From positions 620,001 through 684,000 of the forward strand of contig BLAL01000197.1 of assembly GCA_015698045.1 (NCBI GenBank): a stretch of DNA of 64,000 nucleotides, read 5' to 3'. The first letter of the stretch is position 1. Each line of letters opens with the position of its first letter. Made by a program: the position numbers and the translations under genes. Source of the stretch: Rhizophagus clarus. Lineage: Eukaryota > Glomeromycota > Glomeromycetes > Glomerales > Glomeraceae. This document shows positions 32,325 through 44,649 of this stretch, in pieces. The notes under the pieces are model-generated. The model had not been told where the DNA came from, did not search any database, and worked only from the letters and a program-made list of their open reading frames with translations.

Positions 32325-33236
32325 ATGAATATGAAGGAATTTGAACCTACAACTAAAAGCATTAACGAAAGTATATTTGAAGAGGATTTAGGTATCGTAA
32401 TCGATGAATTCGTTAAACTTGATTTTAAAGAAGTAAATAAAGGAAAAGAAGTGAATATGAGAAAACAATTTTTTTTTGATTATTTTAACGATCTCAAAAT
32501 AAAAATACAAGAAATCTACTCTTGGCTTTTAAATAATCAAGATGATCCAAACTCTGCTTATTTACTTGGGTATTTTAATTATCATGGAATTGAAACGGAT
32601 ATAAATTTGCAAAAAGCTTTTGAATTATATCAAAAAGCGACAAATTTAGGAAATAATGTAGCTCAATATAATCTTACTAATATGTATATGGATGGGGATG
32701 GTATTGATAAAAATTATGAAAAAGCTTTTGAATTATCTAAAAAATTGGCGAATAAAAAATTTTCAAGTGGAATAAATTTATTAGGATGTTGTTATGATAG
32801 TGGGATTGGAACTGATATTGATAAGGAAAAAGCATTTGAATTATATCAAAAAGCAGCAAATTTAGGAAATTCACATGGTATAAGTAACTTGGGATGGTAT
32901 TATGAAAAAGGGTTTATAGCTTGTATTGATAAGAAAAAAGCGTTTGAATTATATCAAAGGGCAGCCGACCTAGGAAATTCACACGGAATACGTAATTTAG
33001 GGCGGTGTTATGAAAAAGGAATTGGGATCGATGTTAATAAACAAGAAGCATTTGAATTATATCAAAAGGCGGCAAATTTGGGAAATCGATTTGCTCAATA
33101 TAATCTTGCTTTGATGTACGAAAAAGGGGATGTAATTGAAATAGATATTAATCAAGCAATTTATTGGTACAAAAAGTCTGCTGAACAAGGATACCAATAC
33201 GCTCAAAATAAATTAAAATCCATTTTAAATGGATGA
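32325..33236 (+). CDS. Sel1-repeat protein, 303 aa, N-terminally shortened
   Basis: Begins MNMKEFEPTTKSINESIFEE, directly at the EPTT signature, so the usual 30-40-residue leader is missing. Traces of it occur upstream in frame without a start codon. The helical region is divergent (DFKEVNKGKEVNMRKQFFFD). The junction SWLLNNQDDPNSAYLLGYFN is kept. Six or so Sel1 repeats follow, including two nearly identical neighbours (AFELYQKAANLGNSHGISNL and AFELYQRAADLGNSHGIRNL). No recognisable family promoter motif at the normal distance. It may be translated from a non-canonical start or be an early pseudogene. Confidence 0.82.
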   Translation: MNMKEFEPTTKSINESIFEEDLGIVIDEFVKLDFKEVNKGKEVNMRKQFFFDYFNDLKIKIQEIYSWLLNNQDDPNSAYLLGYFNYHGIETDINLQKAFELYQKATNLGNNVAQYNLTNMYMDGDGIDKNYEKAFELSKKLANKKFSSGINLLGCCYDSGIGTDIDKEKAFELYQKAANLGNSHGISNLGWYYEKGFIACIDKKKAFELYQRAADLGNSHGIRNLGRCYEKGIGIDVNKQEAFELYQKAANLGNRFAQYNLALMYEKGDVIEIDINQAIYWYKKSAEQGYQYAQNKLKSILNG

Positions 33237-34101
33237 ATCATATGATTTATTAGCGTTTATTAATTTAATTTACAAGGATTAGTAGCTCTTTACATTTTAG
33301 GTTGACCAAATATATCACAATTAAGTAATAATATTTTAATTTGGTTGCTCTTTGCAATAAAATATTTTTTTTTTCGTACATTACATATTAAGTCCAAAAA
33401 TAACAATTAATTTTATTTGATTGTCGATAAATTATCAATCAGAACAATTTTTTTTTTTTACGGGAAATAATAAATTTAATACCAATTAATATCAGATATA
33501 TAAAAAAAACTTTGATCATTAAAAATTTCTTTGATTGATAAACTTTATTATCAATCACATTTAATTGATAATCACGAAGTACGGTGTGAATTGATCGATG
33601 ATTGATTGCTCAGTTAAAATCCCTGCATAACATAGAACTTGAAAATTAAGTCTCAGATCCGAAACTTAAGAAACGAAAAATCATAGTGCTTCGATCCAGA
33701 TGAAAACAATTACACAAAAAAAAAAAATCTGGATTAAATCATGTTATATCCTGGTTGGCCAGGTTTAATCAAATAATGATAGTACAGTACATATGATGAA
33801 CTCGGTATGACCCTCTAAAGTATTATTAGAAATAGATGTTAGCTATATTTAAATTTTATTGGCATTTCATTTTTTATGAGAACAATGCTCAAATTTAACT
33901 GTATGTTCAGCATATAAAATATTAGAGGTACTTAACTTTGTAATATTTTTTCTTAATAAACAAAAGCGAGTTGATGTGTTTATAACGAGGAATCATTTGA
34001 AAATGATTCAATTTTGATCGAAGCTGAAATTTTATGATTGATTAATTGGTTGACTCAATCATTGATTGATTTTACTTGACTTGATTAAGAACTCTTAGGT
34101 C
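33237..34101. other. Spacer with 'attgattgat' simple-sequence words
   Basis: AT-rich. Clusters of 'gattgat/atcaatc' around 33510-33610 and 34020-34090 can pair as hairpins. No gene. Confidence 0.4.
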
Positions 34102-35432
34102 CCACATTCTCCGGTTAATAGATATTGAGTATGATATAACCTCCGATGTTGTATAGTATAGTTGATGAAAATCTATACAGTATAGTATTTTTCTATACAG
34201 TATAGTTGCAAATTAACTATACTCTGAGTATAGAAATTTTTTAATATCGTACTGACTATACTGCTATACTTTGTAATTTAGTATACATGACCCATGAGGT
34301 TGCCATTAGATTGTTCGATAGACTTTGCACATTCAATAAAAAATTTTTTTTAAAAAATTTTCTAACCACATTTATTATTTATTTATGCATTTTAAGTAAG
34401 AAAAAAAAAAATTTAATATTAGAGAAAAAGTGATAAATTGTCAATATTTAAAATATCAAACATAGTCAATATAATAAAATAATAAATTCAGCTTTAGTAA
34501 TTTTACTACCTATAAAATAAACACCAATTTTAAAAATTTTCGATTAGCCTCATAAGTTTATCATCAAATAATTCTGGAGGACATATTGGTCGCGTTCATG
34601 TTCTCTAAAAAGCAAAAATTTCCAAGTAATGTTACCCTTAATCTTGGACTTTCAGGTAGGAGATACCTAGTATCTACAGTTAAAAAAAATGAATAAAATG
34701 TCAATAATGGTCCTATTACGTTTCTAACTTCCAATTTACAACACTTACTTTCCATTCCAAAATCTAAGGCCAAAATCTATGTCCAGACGTTCAGATAAGT
34801 ACCTATAAATAAAAAAAAAAAATAAATGAAATGCTAATAACGCTTACTAACATTCCCCAAATCCCATTCCTTAATTCCTATCTTCCATTGATTTTAAGTC
34901 CTAAAGTCCAATATCCAAGATATCAAAAGGAATATTAGTAAAATTTCACTAACTGCTAACGTTCCTTAAATCCTGCTCTCCACGCCAACTTTCACCTAAT
35001 TAATGAGAACATGGTTTCATATAATGTGCTCTTACATAATCGTGTAGTAATTAAACCTTTTCTTTAAAAAAGAAAGCCATTTTTAATATAAAAAAAATAA
35101 AAATAAAAAAAATAAAAAAATTTCCGGCTGCTTAAAAATAAAATTCTTTTATTGAGAAAAAACAAAAAAAAAACAATTAAAAGAAATTTTCGGTTTAAAT
35201 AACTCATAAAAAGAATTAAAATAAAAATTTAAAAATAAAAAAATTGATTAATGAAAAGAAAAAAATGATCGATAAAATTTATCAATCTCAAATGATCCAC
35301 CATTAAAAAGTTCGAAGTATAGTTAGTATAAGATGCATCTTTTCTATACCGAGTATAGTTAGTACCATACTTACTATACTATACAACATCGGAGGTTATA
35401 TCATACTCAATAACTATATTATCCACATTCTC
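34102..35432. mobile_element. About 1.3-kb inverted-repeat element with 10-bp direct repeat
   Basis: Inverted repeats of about 40 bp lie at 34119-34162 and 35373-35416 (core gatataacctccgatgttg on the left). They are almost identical and continue inward into 'ctatac/gtatag' words. The direct repeat ccacattctc sits just outside at 34102-34111 and 35423-35432, giving element limits of about 34112-35422. A 10-bp duplication and long ends suggest a Mutator-like relative. Same family as the 190-bp element at 9869. The interior has no coding frame. Confidence 0.7.
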
Positions 35433-36319
35433 ATCTAGCTTAAAAGAGATCGATAAAAATCAGCATCAGAGAAAAATATTATTATTATGTTTTAATAACT
35501 AATAATTATAGGTAAAATGTGACAAGAGGTGTAGTACCTTTTAATTTCTACATAAATATCATATGTTTAATTTGAAGTTTTGATGGATATAATTGCATAA
35601 TTGCAAATCTATTGCGTTTTTTTTTTTTTAAAAAAAAAAAAAAAGGTTAGACAAGAACAAAAACGTAAATATTCAAATGATATCATATCAACAATCTAAA
35701 ATAATGGTTCAGGTTCAAATGATAATTAAGTAATCCTTTTATATAAATTCATTATTAAGAAATCGATTGCACATGATCAATTCAAATTTTAATCGATCAT
35801 GTGTTTGTATGATCGGGTAATCATCTTTTTTCATCAATTAAATACCATAGAATAAACTTAATACCATATTTATCGTGAATGATTTTTATTTAATAAGTAA
35901 ATTCAACCAGCTTATTAATTATTTTTTATTTTGTTAAATTATCAAACTATCTTAATGATTTTTTTTTTTATTTAACTTTTTTTTTTTTTCTTTCTTATAA
36001 ATCCTCTTAAAAAATTGGTAATTAATATTTAAATTATATTGTTTATTATTTGAACTATCCCTTAGATTATTTTAAATTTTAAATACTAAAAATTGAAATA
36101 GCCTAATATTATTTAACTACTTCATGACTTTATTGAGAATAAAGTTATATTCAATTGAATTTTAGAAATAATGATAATTTCAAAAAAAGTGTTAAAGCAT
36201 GTCAATAATCTAAAACAATTTTGGTATTAATAAAGGCATTTACATGGAAAATAAAAAAATTCAGAATTGAGTTTAAACTGAATATTTAAAATATGAATCA
36301 AGCCGGAATGATCCAAGCA
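35433..36319. other. Spacer downstream of the channel gene
   Basis: AT-rich. Contains a T13/A15 block at about 35619-35645 able to form a long perfect hairpin. No gene. Confidence 0.4.
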
Positions 36320-39300
36320 CTACTGATTATTTGGATTCTGATCAGGGGGATTCTGATCAGGAAAATCTTGAGTAGAGGGATTTTGAACAAGGGGATACTG
36401 AGCAGGGGGATTCTGAATAGGAAGATACTGATTAGAGGGATTCTGATTATTGAGATTCTGATTATTGGGATTGGGATACTGGGGATTGGGATTCTGGGGA
36501 TTCTGATCATTAGGATTCTGACCATCGGGATTCTGATCGTCATGAATATTAAGTTCTCGCATTAAACTCTTCCTTATTTCTGGAAAGTTACTTGTATACC
36601 ATTCTTTCTCTTCAAGCATTTCTTTAATTTTTTGTCGAGTCTTGTCAACATCGGCATAATAGTATCTAAAAAAAAATAAAATTTTGGAAACAAATTACCA
36701 AACAAATAATTTTTTATAAAAATATAAAAAACAAAATTAGATAATTAATTTTACGTACATTACGTCAGGAAACCATTCATCCCAACGTCTCTGATGCGGT
36801 AATAGGTAAAATAATTCAATTTCAGCAAGAATCTTTGGGAGAAATGAAAAAAATATTAGCAACTTTGAAATAGCTAAATCAAAATAATCATAATAATATA
36901 CCTCTGCTTTCTGCATTAAATATGAGACTCTATCATTATCTTTTTCAATTGCATTATTAAGTAATCCAATAAACAAATTCATAAGATATACAACAACCAA
37001 GAATGAGAATAAAACAATTAGTATTGCAAGTGATGGATCGTCTTTATAAGTCCAATTGGATAGTGCACTTGAATCCCCTATAATAAAATATTATATAAGT
37101 TGCTTATAAAAATTATATAAAATATTAAAAATAATTCATTTACCTGTTAAGAATTTATACATGGCAAAAGTAGCGGTACCAAAATCAACAAACATATTTG
37201 TGTTTCCATTAGGTGGTTGAATCATATATGGATTTGAATCGACAGTTCCATTTCCAAATACTTGATAATAAGCAGTAGCTAAATTCCAAGGATTGTTCGG
37301 ATCATTATTATTTGTATATTGATCGAAAGAAAAATTAGATTCCGGTAGTAATAAAATGTAAAATGCATGTGCAAAGCTAATTATAATAATAAACAGAACC
37401 ACTAAAAACGAAACAACTTGTTTTCCAACACTAATCATTATCGCAAAGTATACACCAAAAGATTCAAATACTCTAAAAAATAATAAAAATTTTATATCTA
37501 AAAATAAACATGAAAAAGAAAGTAACCGAATATTTTTATCATTTGTTTGAAGCCAATAAATAGAAGCATAAATTGGAAGTAGAAATGCAAATAAATCTAT
37601 AATATTAAAATGATAATATGATTAATGAATCTTTAATAATACAAAAGAAAAAAAATAAAATAATTGTAAATTACCGAATAAATTCCAAAAATCTCTGGAC
37701 CATTTAATAGGATTATAGATAAACTGACGGACTTCAAAACTTAGATGAACAAATCCAAATACAATTGTGGCGATTAAAAGTTTTTTTCGAACTTCATCAT
37801 CAATGTACTGATGAGGAATTGTTGCAGCAGCAGTAAAACATCCAAGTAAAGACATAAATCCAATCCAGATTATTGAATAATAATATTTTCCATATTTATT
37901 CCATTTAAAATTAATTAATGTCTCACCATTCCAAGTCTTATAGATATCTCTACTTATTGTTTCAGCAAATGGACTCGGTTGAGGTTTAATTAACTCTAAA
38001 AACCAATTATAATTTTGTGGATAGCTAACAAATTTAATATAGGGGTTCATGAAAGTAATTGTTCGTGTTTTTGTGCGATTAGAAAATTTTTCAATAATAT
38101 AAAAATAAATAGAAAATACATCATACACATCATCTATAATATTATCAATAAAATTATATTTTGATAATATGTAAAATGTGGCGAAATAAAAGGGTAAAAG
38201 GGGAAAAACTATTAAGATTTGGATGAAATAAATTATACTCAAGAGTATTACAGGATGTTTTTCTGATAATTTACTCAGGAATATTTTGTATTTGTACCAC
38301 CAAATAAATTGAGTTAAATTAACTACTTGAAGATATTGAAATGAATAGAGATGTAAATTATCATTATTATTTTCTATATTAAAAAATAAAGAATCTACAA
38401 TCATTGTTGTATCTGATGAATATTTTGAAATAAATTCAGGATAATATTCATTAAATAAGGGCATTGCAGAAGTAATAATACTTAAAACAATCGAAAATTG
38501 TGTATAACTAATTTTAAAAGTTTTCATACAATATTCATAGATTTCGTCTATTAAAACTATATCATGTTCTTTAATTCCAAAAGCTAATAATTCATCACCA
38601 CATGACAGGAATCTATCTTCACTATATTTCACATCTGGAATATATCCTTCACAAAATTTAAAGCTATAATAATTTGGTGAAGGTAAAAGAACTAGGTTTG
38701 AAAATACTTTTTCACTTTGTATAACGTTTTTATCGTTGATCTTCATATAATAATAATATTCTAAAGCAATATACTTTTCACCTTCATAATAAATATAATT
38801 AAAAAGACCTTTTGTTGTCAATATTAAGATTTTAGTGGGATCATCTAATAATTTAATTCCAAGTAAACTTATCGTCATATTTTCAACTCTTGTGCAAATT
38901 TCCTCCCAATTATCATTATTCTTTTTAAAAACTTTCAGTTTAAATATTCTACGTTCAATTATGATTTTCCACTTAATTAGGTTTGAAATCGATTCTTCTT
39001 CTTCTTTATACTTATGATTAATGGCTTCTTTAAATAATTCATGTATATTATCTTTAATTTGTTTATATCGTCCGAATACGAGAACATTTACGAGACCAAA
39101 TGATTTACAAGTTTTCTTGGTCAGCATTGAGTCATCACCAAAGTATTCATCCCAATATTTAACATAATATTCATTGAAATACCAATTATATTTTCTATCC
39201 TGTGAATAAAATTCTGATAAAATTTCTTCAAGTTTAATTTTCCAAATATGTCCATCTAGAATTCCAAGTGCGTATTTGACTGTAGTTTGAATATAATCTG

Positions 39301-40455
39301 GTAATTTCTCTTGACCTTCCTTTTTTAAACGATCCAAACATTTCTCCCAATAACGATTCATAATAGCACTATTATTTAATAAAGGAAGTAATAAAGGAAT
39401 ACGATATATATAGTTATATATGTCATCGTCTAAATGAAATAATAACGATAATTTAGTACCAAATACAATAATATTACAATAATTCTTAACCCTTGAATAA
39501 TTACCATCAATATTCTCAATATTCCCAATATCCAAAGAATAGATCATAATTTCGAATTTAATCGAAAAAACATAAATTTTACTACTAAATCTTATACAAA
39601 TAATCTTTTTGTCACTGGAAAAATTGATAATTTGTTTAAAATCCTAATATATAAACAAATAATAATCAATTATATATAAATAAGATTGAACAAATAATAC
39701 TATATAATACACTTTATTACCTTTTCGCTATCTTTATAAATTTTCTCTCCGCGGAATTCATTACTAATTAGTTTCAGACTTTTTTCAGTAACAAGATCCC
39801 ATACATAAATTGAATTATTTTTATATAAATAAAGTTTATCATCTTTTGATATGCTAATCAATTCAAAATCTTTCGGTATCTTATACATTCTTTTACATTT
39901 CCATTTGTTATTGTTAGCTTGTGTGGAATAAATAAGTGTAATTCCATTATTTATTTCATATAAAATAAATTCATCTTTTAAGTTAAAGGTAAAATAACGA
40001 TAATCAAAAGTAGCATGGTGACAATCTAATTCAATTTCTTGACCATTATTCATCATATCGTATATTTCTAATTAAATAAATATTAATTACCATAATTGGA
40101 TTAATACCAAAAATATAATTCCTATAAAAGATAAATATTACTTACTTAAATAATTTCCATTATCTATAGCAAGTTTCTTATTATCAGAAATACAAATTTT
40201 GTTCAAACTGCTAATATTTCGACCTAATGTGACAGTAACACGGAATTCTGATTTAAGTGGACCCTCATTTCCAGTTTCAACATTCCAACCGACAATTGAA
40301 CCATTATCTTTACTGTAAGTAACGAGATATTTTTCTTTCGCTGATATTTCTTTAAAAGTAATATCTTTGCCATCATGTAGTTTATCAATATCGTCATTGA
40401 TATCAATTTTAAAATCATTAAAACCAATTTCGACTTCTAATGTAACGTCGTCCAT
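36320..40455 (-). CDS. WD40-like / ion-transport-domain channel protein, about 1206 aa, eight exons
   Basis: Exons (minus): 40455-40146, 40067-39721, 39643-37675, 37596-37527, 37472-37144, 37077-36902, 36832-36759, 36665-36320; all splice as GT...AG and phases close. The N-terminus has WD40-like blades (ITFKEISAKEKYLVTYSKDN, SIYVWDLVTEKSLKLISNEF). A long cytosolic middle follows. The C-terminal third has hydrophobic segments (LLSIIYFIQILIVFPLLPFY, IIWIGFMSLLGCFTAAATIP, VSFLVVLFIIIISFAHAFYI). There is a pore-like loop, FATFAMYKFLTGDSS read across exons 5-6 (ATFAMYKFLTG seen), and an S6-like helix (AILIVLFSFLVVVYLMNLFI). This order matches TRP/polycystin-like Ion_trans channels, so a cation channel in a cellular membrane is inferred. 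The tail after EKEWYTSNFPEIRKSL is a Gln/Asn/Pro repeat. Confidence 0.85.
36325..36543 (-). repeat. Coding minisatellite for the QNP-rich tail of the channel
   Basis: Units of 12-18 bp around 'gattctgat' (plus strand), read on the minus strand as DQNP, NNQNP, IQNP, VQNP. About 15 units encode the last 70 or so residues. Units keep multiples of three, so length can vary without frameshift. The tail is disordered and hydrophilic and would be cytosolic. Confidence 0.8.
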
Positions 40456-43149
40456 TGTTATGTAGGTGAAATATGTTAATTTTATTTATTTATTAAAAAA
40501 AAAAAAGAAGAAAAAAGTAAAAAGTGTGATTTGTGAACAAGCAACCAACTTAGCCGTGATGTGCTTAAATACAGCAAAATGTGGTACACGTATGTATTAT
40601 GATAACAATGATAGGACTACCTAATTTCTTTCTCTTAAAAAACCATTTTTATTGTAAATTGTCAATTTGAGAGATGATCGTCGATTTAAAATGGAAAAAT
40701 GCAGGTTGTTTCTGACATCATAACATGTTTGGGCGTTTAAAAAACCTTTTAGTTTATTTCTTTTATTTCTTATTTCTTACTAGTTGTAACCCGCTGCTTT
40801 GCATTAGGTATTAATCGATCATCAAAAAAATAACACATGGACGATGCAGAGAATTTTATTTATTAATTATTTTTTTTTTTTTTTTACCGTAATGACGTTG
40901 ATTGAAAAAATCTATGAATTAAAACATATAGCGTATTCATTTTTTGATTATCAAAATTGTAGCTTTCGAGCATATTTCCGTTTAGATCATCGATAAAATC
41001 TACTAGGCTGGTTTGACGTGCTTCACCATTAATAGAAACGTTTTTATTGTAAAACTTTAAACTTCGATTTTAAAAAATCAATTCAAATATAGTTAATTGA
41101 CTATTGTATTATGATCCTTTTTTAAACTATTAATTATTATATACTGTAGCTTACTTAAAACAGAATTATTAAAATTAGTTCATTATTCAAACCTTTTATG
41201 AAATCACATGCCAGAGCTCCCGATTTCTAACTTAAAAAATTCTGTAAAACTATCATAAATTTTTTAAATAATTGCTAAATATATTTTTAAAAATTTAAAT
41301 TTAATTTATTCCCCGTATTAATCTAAAAACACGTTTCATTCCATGCACTGTACTGTACATTAACTATAATTTTTGATTCACCTAACGATAACAAGATACG
41401 AGTGTAACCTTTCGATCACAAATTTTTGCGTTTAAGAAACGTCGCACATATACGTTAAAAGTTTATGATAGGATTATCCAATTTCTTTTTATTGTATTGA
41501 TTAAATTGAGAAATGATCTTCGATACAAAAAAGTTTTAATGAAAGTGCGGGAGGTTTCATTAGGACCCGGGCAATATACAGTATGTATAGTAAGCTTAAA
41601 TGCACTCTGTTTTAGCCACAGTTAGAGATTAGGCTTTCTTAGAATTAATGATATTTATTGCCGATGTCATATTTTTTTTTTGCTTATTTTTTGGGATAAA
41701 TTTGGAAATATAGTAAAAATTAATGAAATCATCGTACTTGGTTTGTGTTGTGCCAATAGGATTATTTATTTGCGGTCTCCCTAAATATTGGTCTAAAAGG
41801 TATACAGGAAGATCTGGCCAATCAAATCAACCGACCGGAATTGAACGGGGGTATTATTACCATCACTCTTAAAAACGATTAATAAAAAATGTTAAAATCA
41901 AATGCTAAAATTGATTTTTTTATTAAAACAATTAAAACAACGTATGGTATACTACTTACCCGACCCAAAAATTAGGTCCGTAAACAAATTAAAAAACTCA
42001 TAATACAAAGCGTGTATGCGCTATTTTCTACAGCGCATATAGCGTGTATAGTGTATACGCTATTTTTACTGTTCTGTTGAATCAACCTGTTAATTTCAGG
42101 GGTAGCCCGCCATAAAAAACTACGTATAGGTTGAGACTTACAAAAAAAAAAAAAATACTTCGAAACGGTCCCCAGAATTCCATGAAATCCAGGTCCTACA
42201 AATTTAAGAAAAAAAATAATGACTAAAATATTTATTTTTTTAGAGTTTTAAAATGAAACCGAAAACTTATCAGGAAATCTGGATGAACCGGTATCTTTAG
42301 AAAATAGGAAAAAAAAGAAGTTAAGTTTCATTAAATATTAAATCAAAAAAAAAAAAAAGACCTGACTGTCTAGAAAAAAAGATAATAAAAACGGAAATGT
42401 TAATAAAACGTCCTACTACAAATAAATTCAAAAAACCCCTTTAATTACCGAAATTTACGTTTAGACTTTAAAAAATCATGAAAAAAGTGAGAGAAAAGGG
42501 AAAAAGGTAAAAGGGAGTGAGAGAAAGGGAAAGAGCGAGGGAAAAGGGAAAGAAAAGGGTAAAATGGAAAAATGAGAATGTAAGTTTCAAAAAGTTCTCA
42601 ACCGATCTTTTTTTTAACTGCAGCTGCGGCTAATGCTTTGGCAACTAATTAGAATTGTAGTTATGTTAATCACATCAACTCACGTTAAAATTCAAAAATA
42701 AAATAAATTAATAATCCGAAAATTTTTCTTAAATACGAGGAAAAAGATAACTAAAATATTTCCTTAATTTTCTGGGCTGCTAAAAAATGTATCACATGAA
42801 GAGGTCATAAAACTGAGAAGAAAATTACTTTATTATATATAACGTACAAAAATTAAATTGAAATAATTAATTATATATTACAAACAATATGAATAAGAGA
42901 TGTATACAAATAAGTATAAATAACCGTGGGTAGCTTCCTCACGGAAAAATGCCTTTTGCTTTTATTTAATTTAAAGATAATTTTTCTATTTTTTAAACAT
43001 TAAAGCAAGTAATGAAGTTCAACTATTAAATTACTACTCATTTGTTGTTAATATACGAGATTATTCTTCCCTTGACAAAATTAAGAGCTTAAAACTGAAA
43101 AATCAATTCATGTTTTTGATGGTCTTAAAAAGTTTAAAATTTTTCAAAT
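40456..43149. other. Long spacer, no gene seen
   Basis: Upstream of the channel gene. Old repeats are likely: a 'gcgtgtat.cgctatttt' palindromic patch at about 42008-42065, and GC-richer islands at about 41560-41590 and 41800-41860. No frame of interest. The polypurine tract within is listed separately. Confidence 0.45.
42485..42600. repeat. Polypurine tract
   Basis: About 115 bp of nearly pure A/G ('gagagaaagggaaagagcga'). Similar in composition to the tract at 19790. Noncoding. Confidence 0.65.
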
Positions 43150-43735
43150 TTCAAAATGTTCAACCTACAAAATACAAAATCTAAGTAAATACCGGTTCAT
43201 TCACTTCAGGTCATAATGTGAACACCCAAATGGTATGTAAACAGTGACCATCTGAACAAGTGGCAGAAATGATCATATACGAGATCTTTCACCAATATCT
43301 ATGTCCTCCACGGACACCCAAATGATATGTGTTACAGTGATCATTTGGACAAGCGGTCGTACACCATAACCCAACTACCTTAGGGATAAGCATACAACTC
43401 AAGAATGACATATATGATATTCTTCATCACCATCTATGTCTCCATCATGACCATCAGATCCTTCACAATGCTCCAGGGCGCTTGGCAGACAACTACTATA
43501 TAATCAAGACGGTGGATTTGAACCTGATGACTCATACTCAGGTACCATAAATGGTTTCACTTTCGAAGATATAAGCTTTGGGGAGGGTTCTCGTACGATG
43601 GGCCCCAGTCATCTATTCACAACCCTTTAAAGCCGTTTGGTCAGCCCTCATAAACCCCCGCACGTTGCTTTCGCGGTGTGCAGTCGAGATTTATGGCCAG
43701 TAAATAATAAGAAGAACTTACTTTATAACATTTTC
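43150..43735. repeat. Unidentified 586-bp repeat, copy 1
   Basis: GC-richer than its surroundings and repeated almost base for base 813 bp downstream. Inside, two diverged halves repeat each other: acacccaaatggtatgt (about 43223) and acacccaaatgatatgt (about 43315), each followed by 'acagtga.cat.tg.acaag.gg' and then by 'tatctatgtc.tcc'. The minus strand has ggttcaaatcc (near 43515), identical to a pol III B box, but no tRNA cloverleaf forms. No protein frame. Nature unknown. Confidence 0.75.
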
Positions 43736-43962
43736 TTAACAAATCAACCGACCTCTATCCACTCATAATATTTTCCTATCCAATTGTCAACCTACTATTT
43801 TTCATTTTAATTAATTTTTTAAACATTAAATGAAGTAATTAAAAAAAAAAGATGTAAATACTCAAAGTTCGCTCACATTACTCACCATCCTTCTCATAAC
43901 AAAATTGAACTGAAAAATCGTAATAATAACAAACAATCTTGATGGTCTTGAAGAGAATAAAT

Positions 43963-44548
43963 TTCAAAATGTTTAACCTACAAAATACAAAACCTAAGTA
44001 AATACCGGTTCATTCACTTCAGATCATAATGTGAACACCCAAATGGTATGTAAACAGTGACCATCTGAACAAGTGGCAGAAATGATCATATACGAGATCT
44101 TTCACCAATATCTATGTCCTCCACGGACACCCAAATGATATGTGTTACAGTGATCATTTGGACAAGCGGTCGTACACCATAACCCAACTACCTTAGGGAT
44201 AAGCATACAACTCAAGAATGACATATATGATATTCTTCATCACCATCTATGTCTCCATCATGACCATCAGATCCTTCACAATGCTCCAGGGCGCTTGGCA
44301 GACAACTACTATATAATCAAGACGGTGGATTTGAACCTGATGACTCATACTCAGGTACCACAAATGGTTTCACTTTCGAAGATATAAGCTTTGGGGAGGG
44401 TTCTCGTACGATGGGCCCCAGTCATCTATTCACAACCCTTTAAAGCCGTTTGGTCAGCCCTCATAAACCCCCGCACGTTGCTTTCGCGGTGTGCAGTCGA
44501 GATTTATGGCCAGTAAATAATAAGAAGAACTTACTCTATATCATTTTT
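43963..44548. repeat. Unidentified 586-bp repeat, copy 2
   Basis: Direct copy of 43150-43735 with a constant offset of 813 bp and only a few substitutions (e.g. 43210 g/a in 'cttcaggtc/cttcagatc'). The spacer in front (43735-43962) also matches the region before copy 1 in part ('ttttttaaacattaaa'), so the whole 813-bp unit is a tandem duplication with a diverged AT-rich part and a conserved GC-richer part. Confidence 0.8.
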
Positions 44549-44649
44549 TTCAACAAATCAATCTTTTCCTATCCACTCGTAATATTTTTCCTATCCACTT
44601 TATACCACTCGTAATATATTATTCACTCGTTAAATGAATAAAAATATGA

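Noticed and set aside
36293-36565. Plus-strand Ile/Gly/Leu repeat protein
   Set aside because: It is the reverse reading of the minisatellite that codes for the channel's QNP tail.
43500-43530. tRNA gene suggested by a B-box word on the minus strand
   Set aside because: The bases around ggttcaaatcc do not form a T-arm stem and no acceptor or anticodon arm can be drawn.
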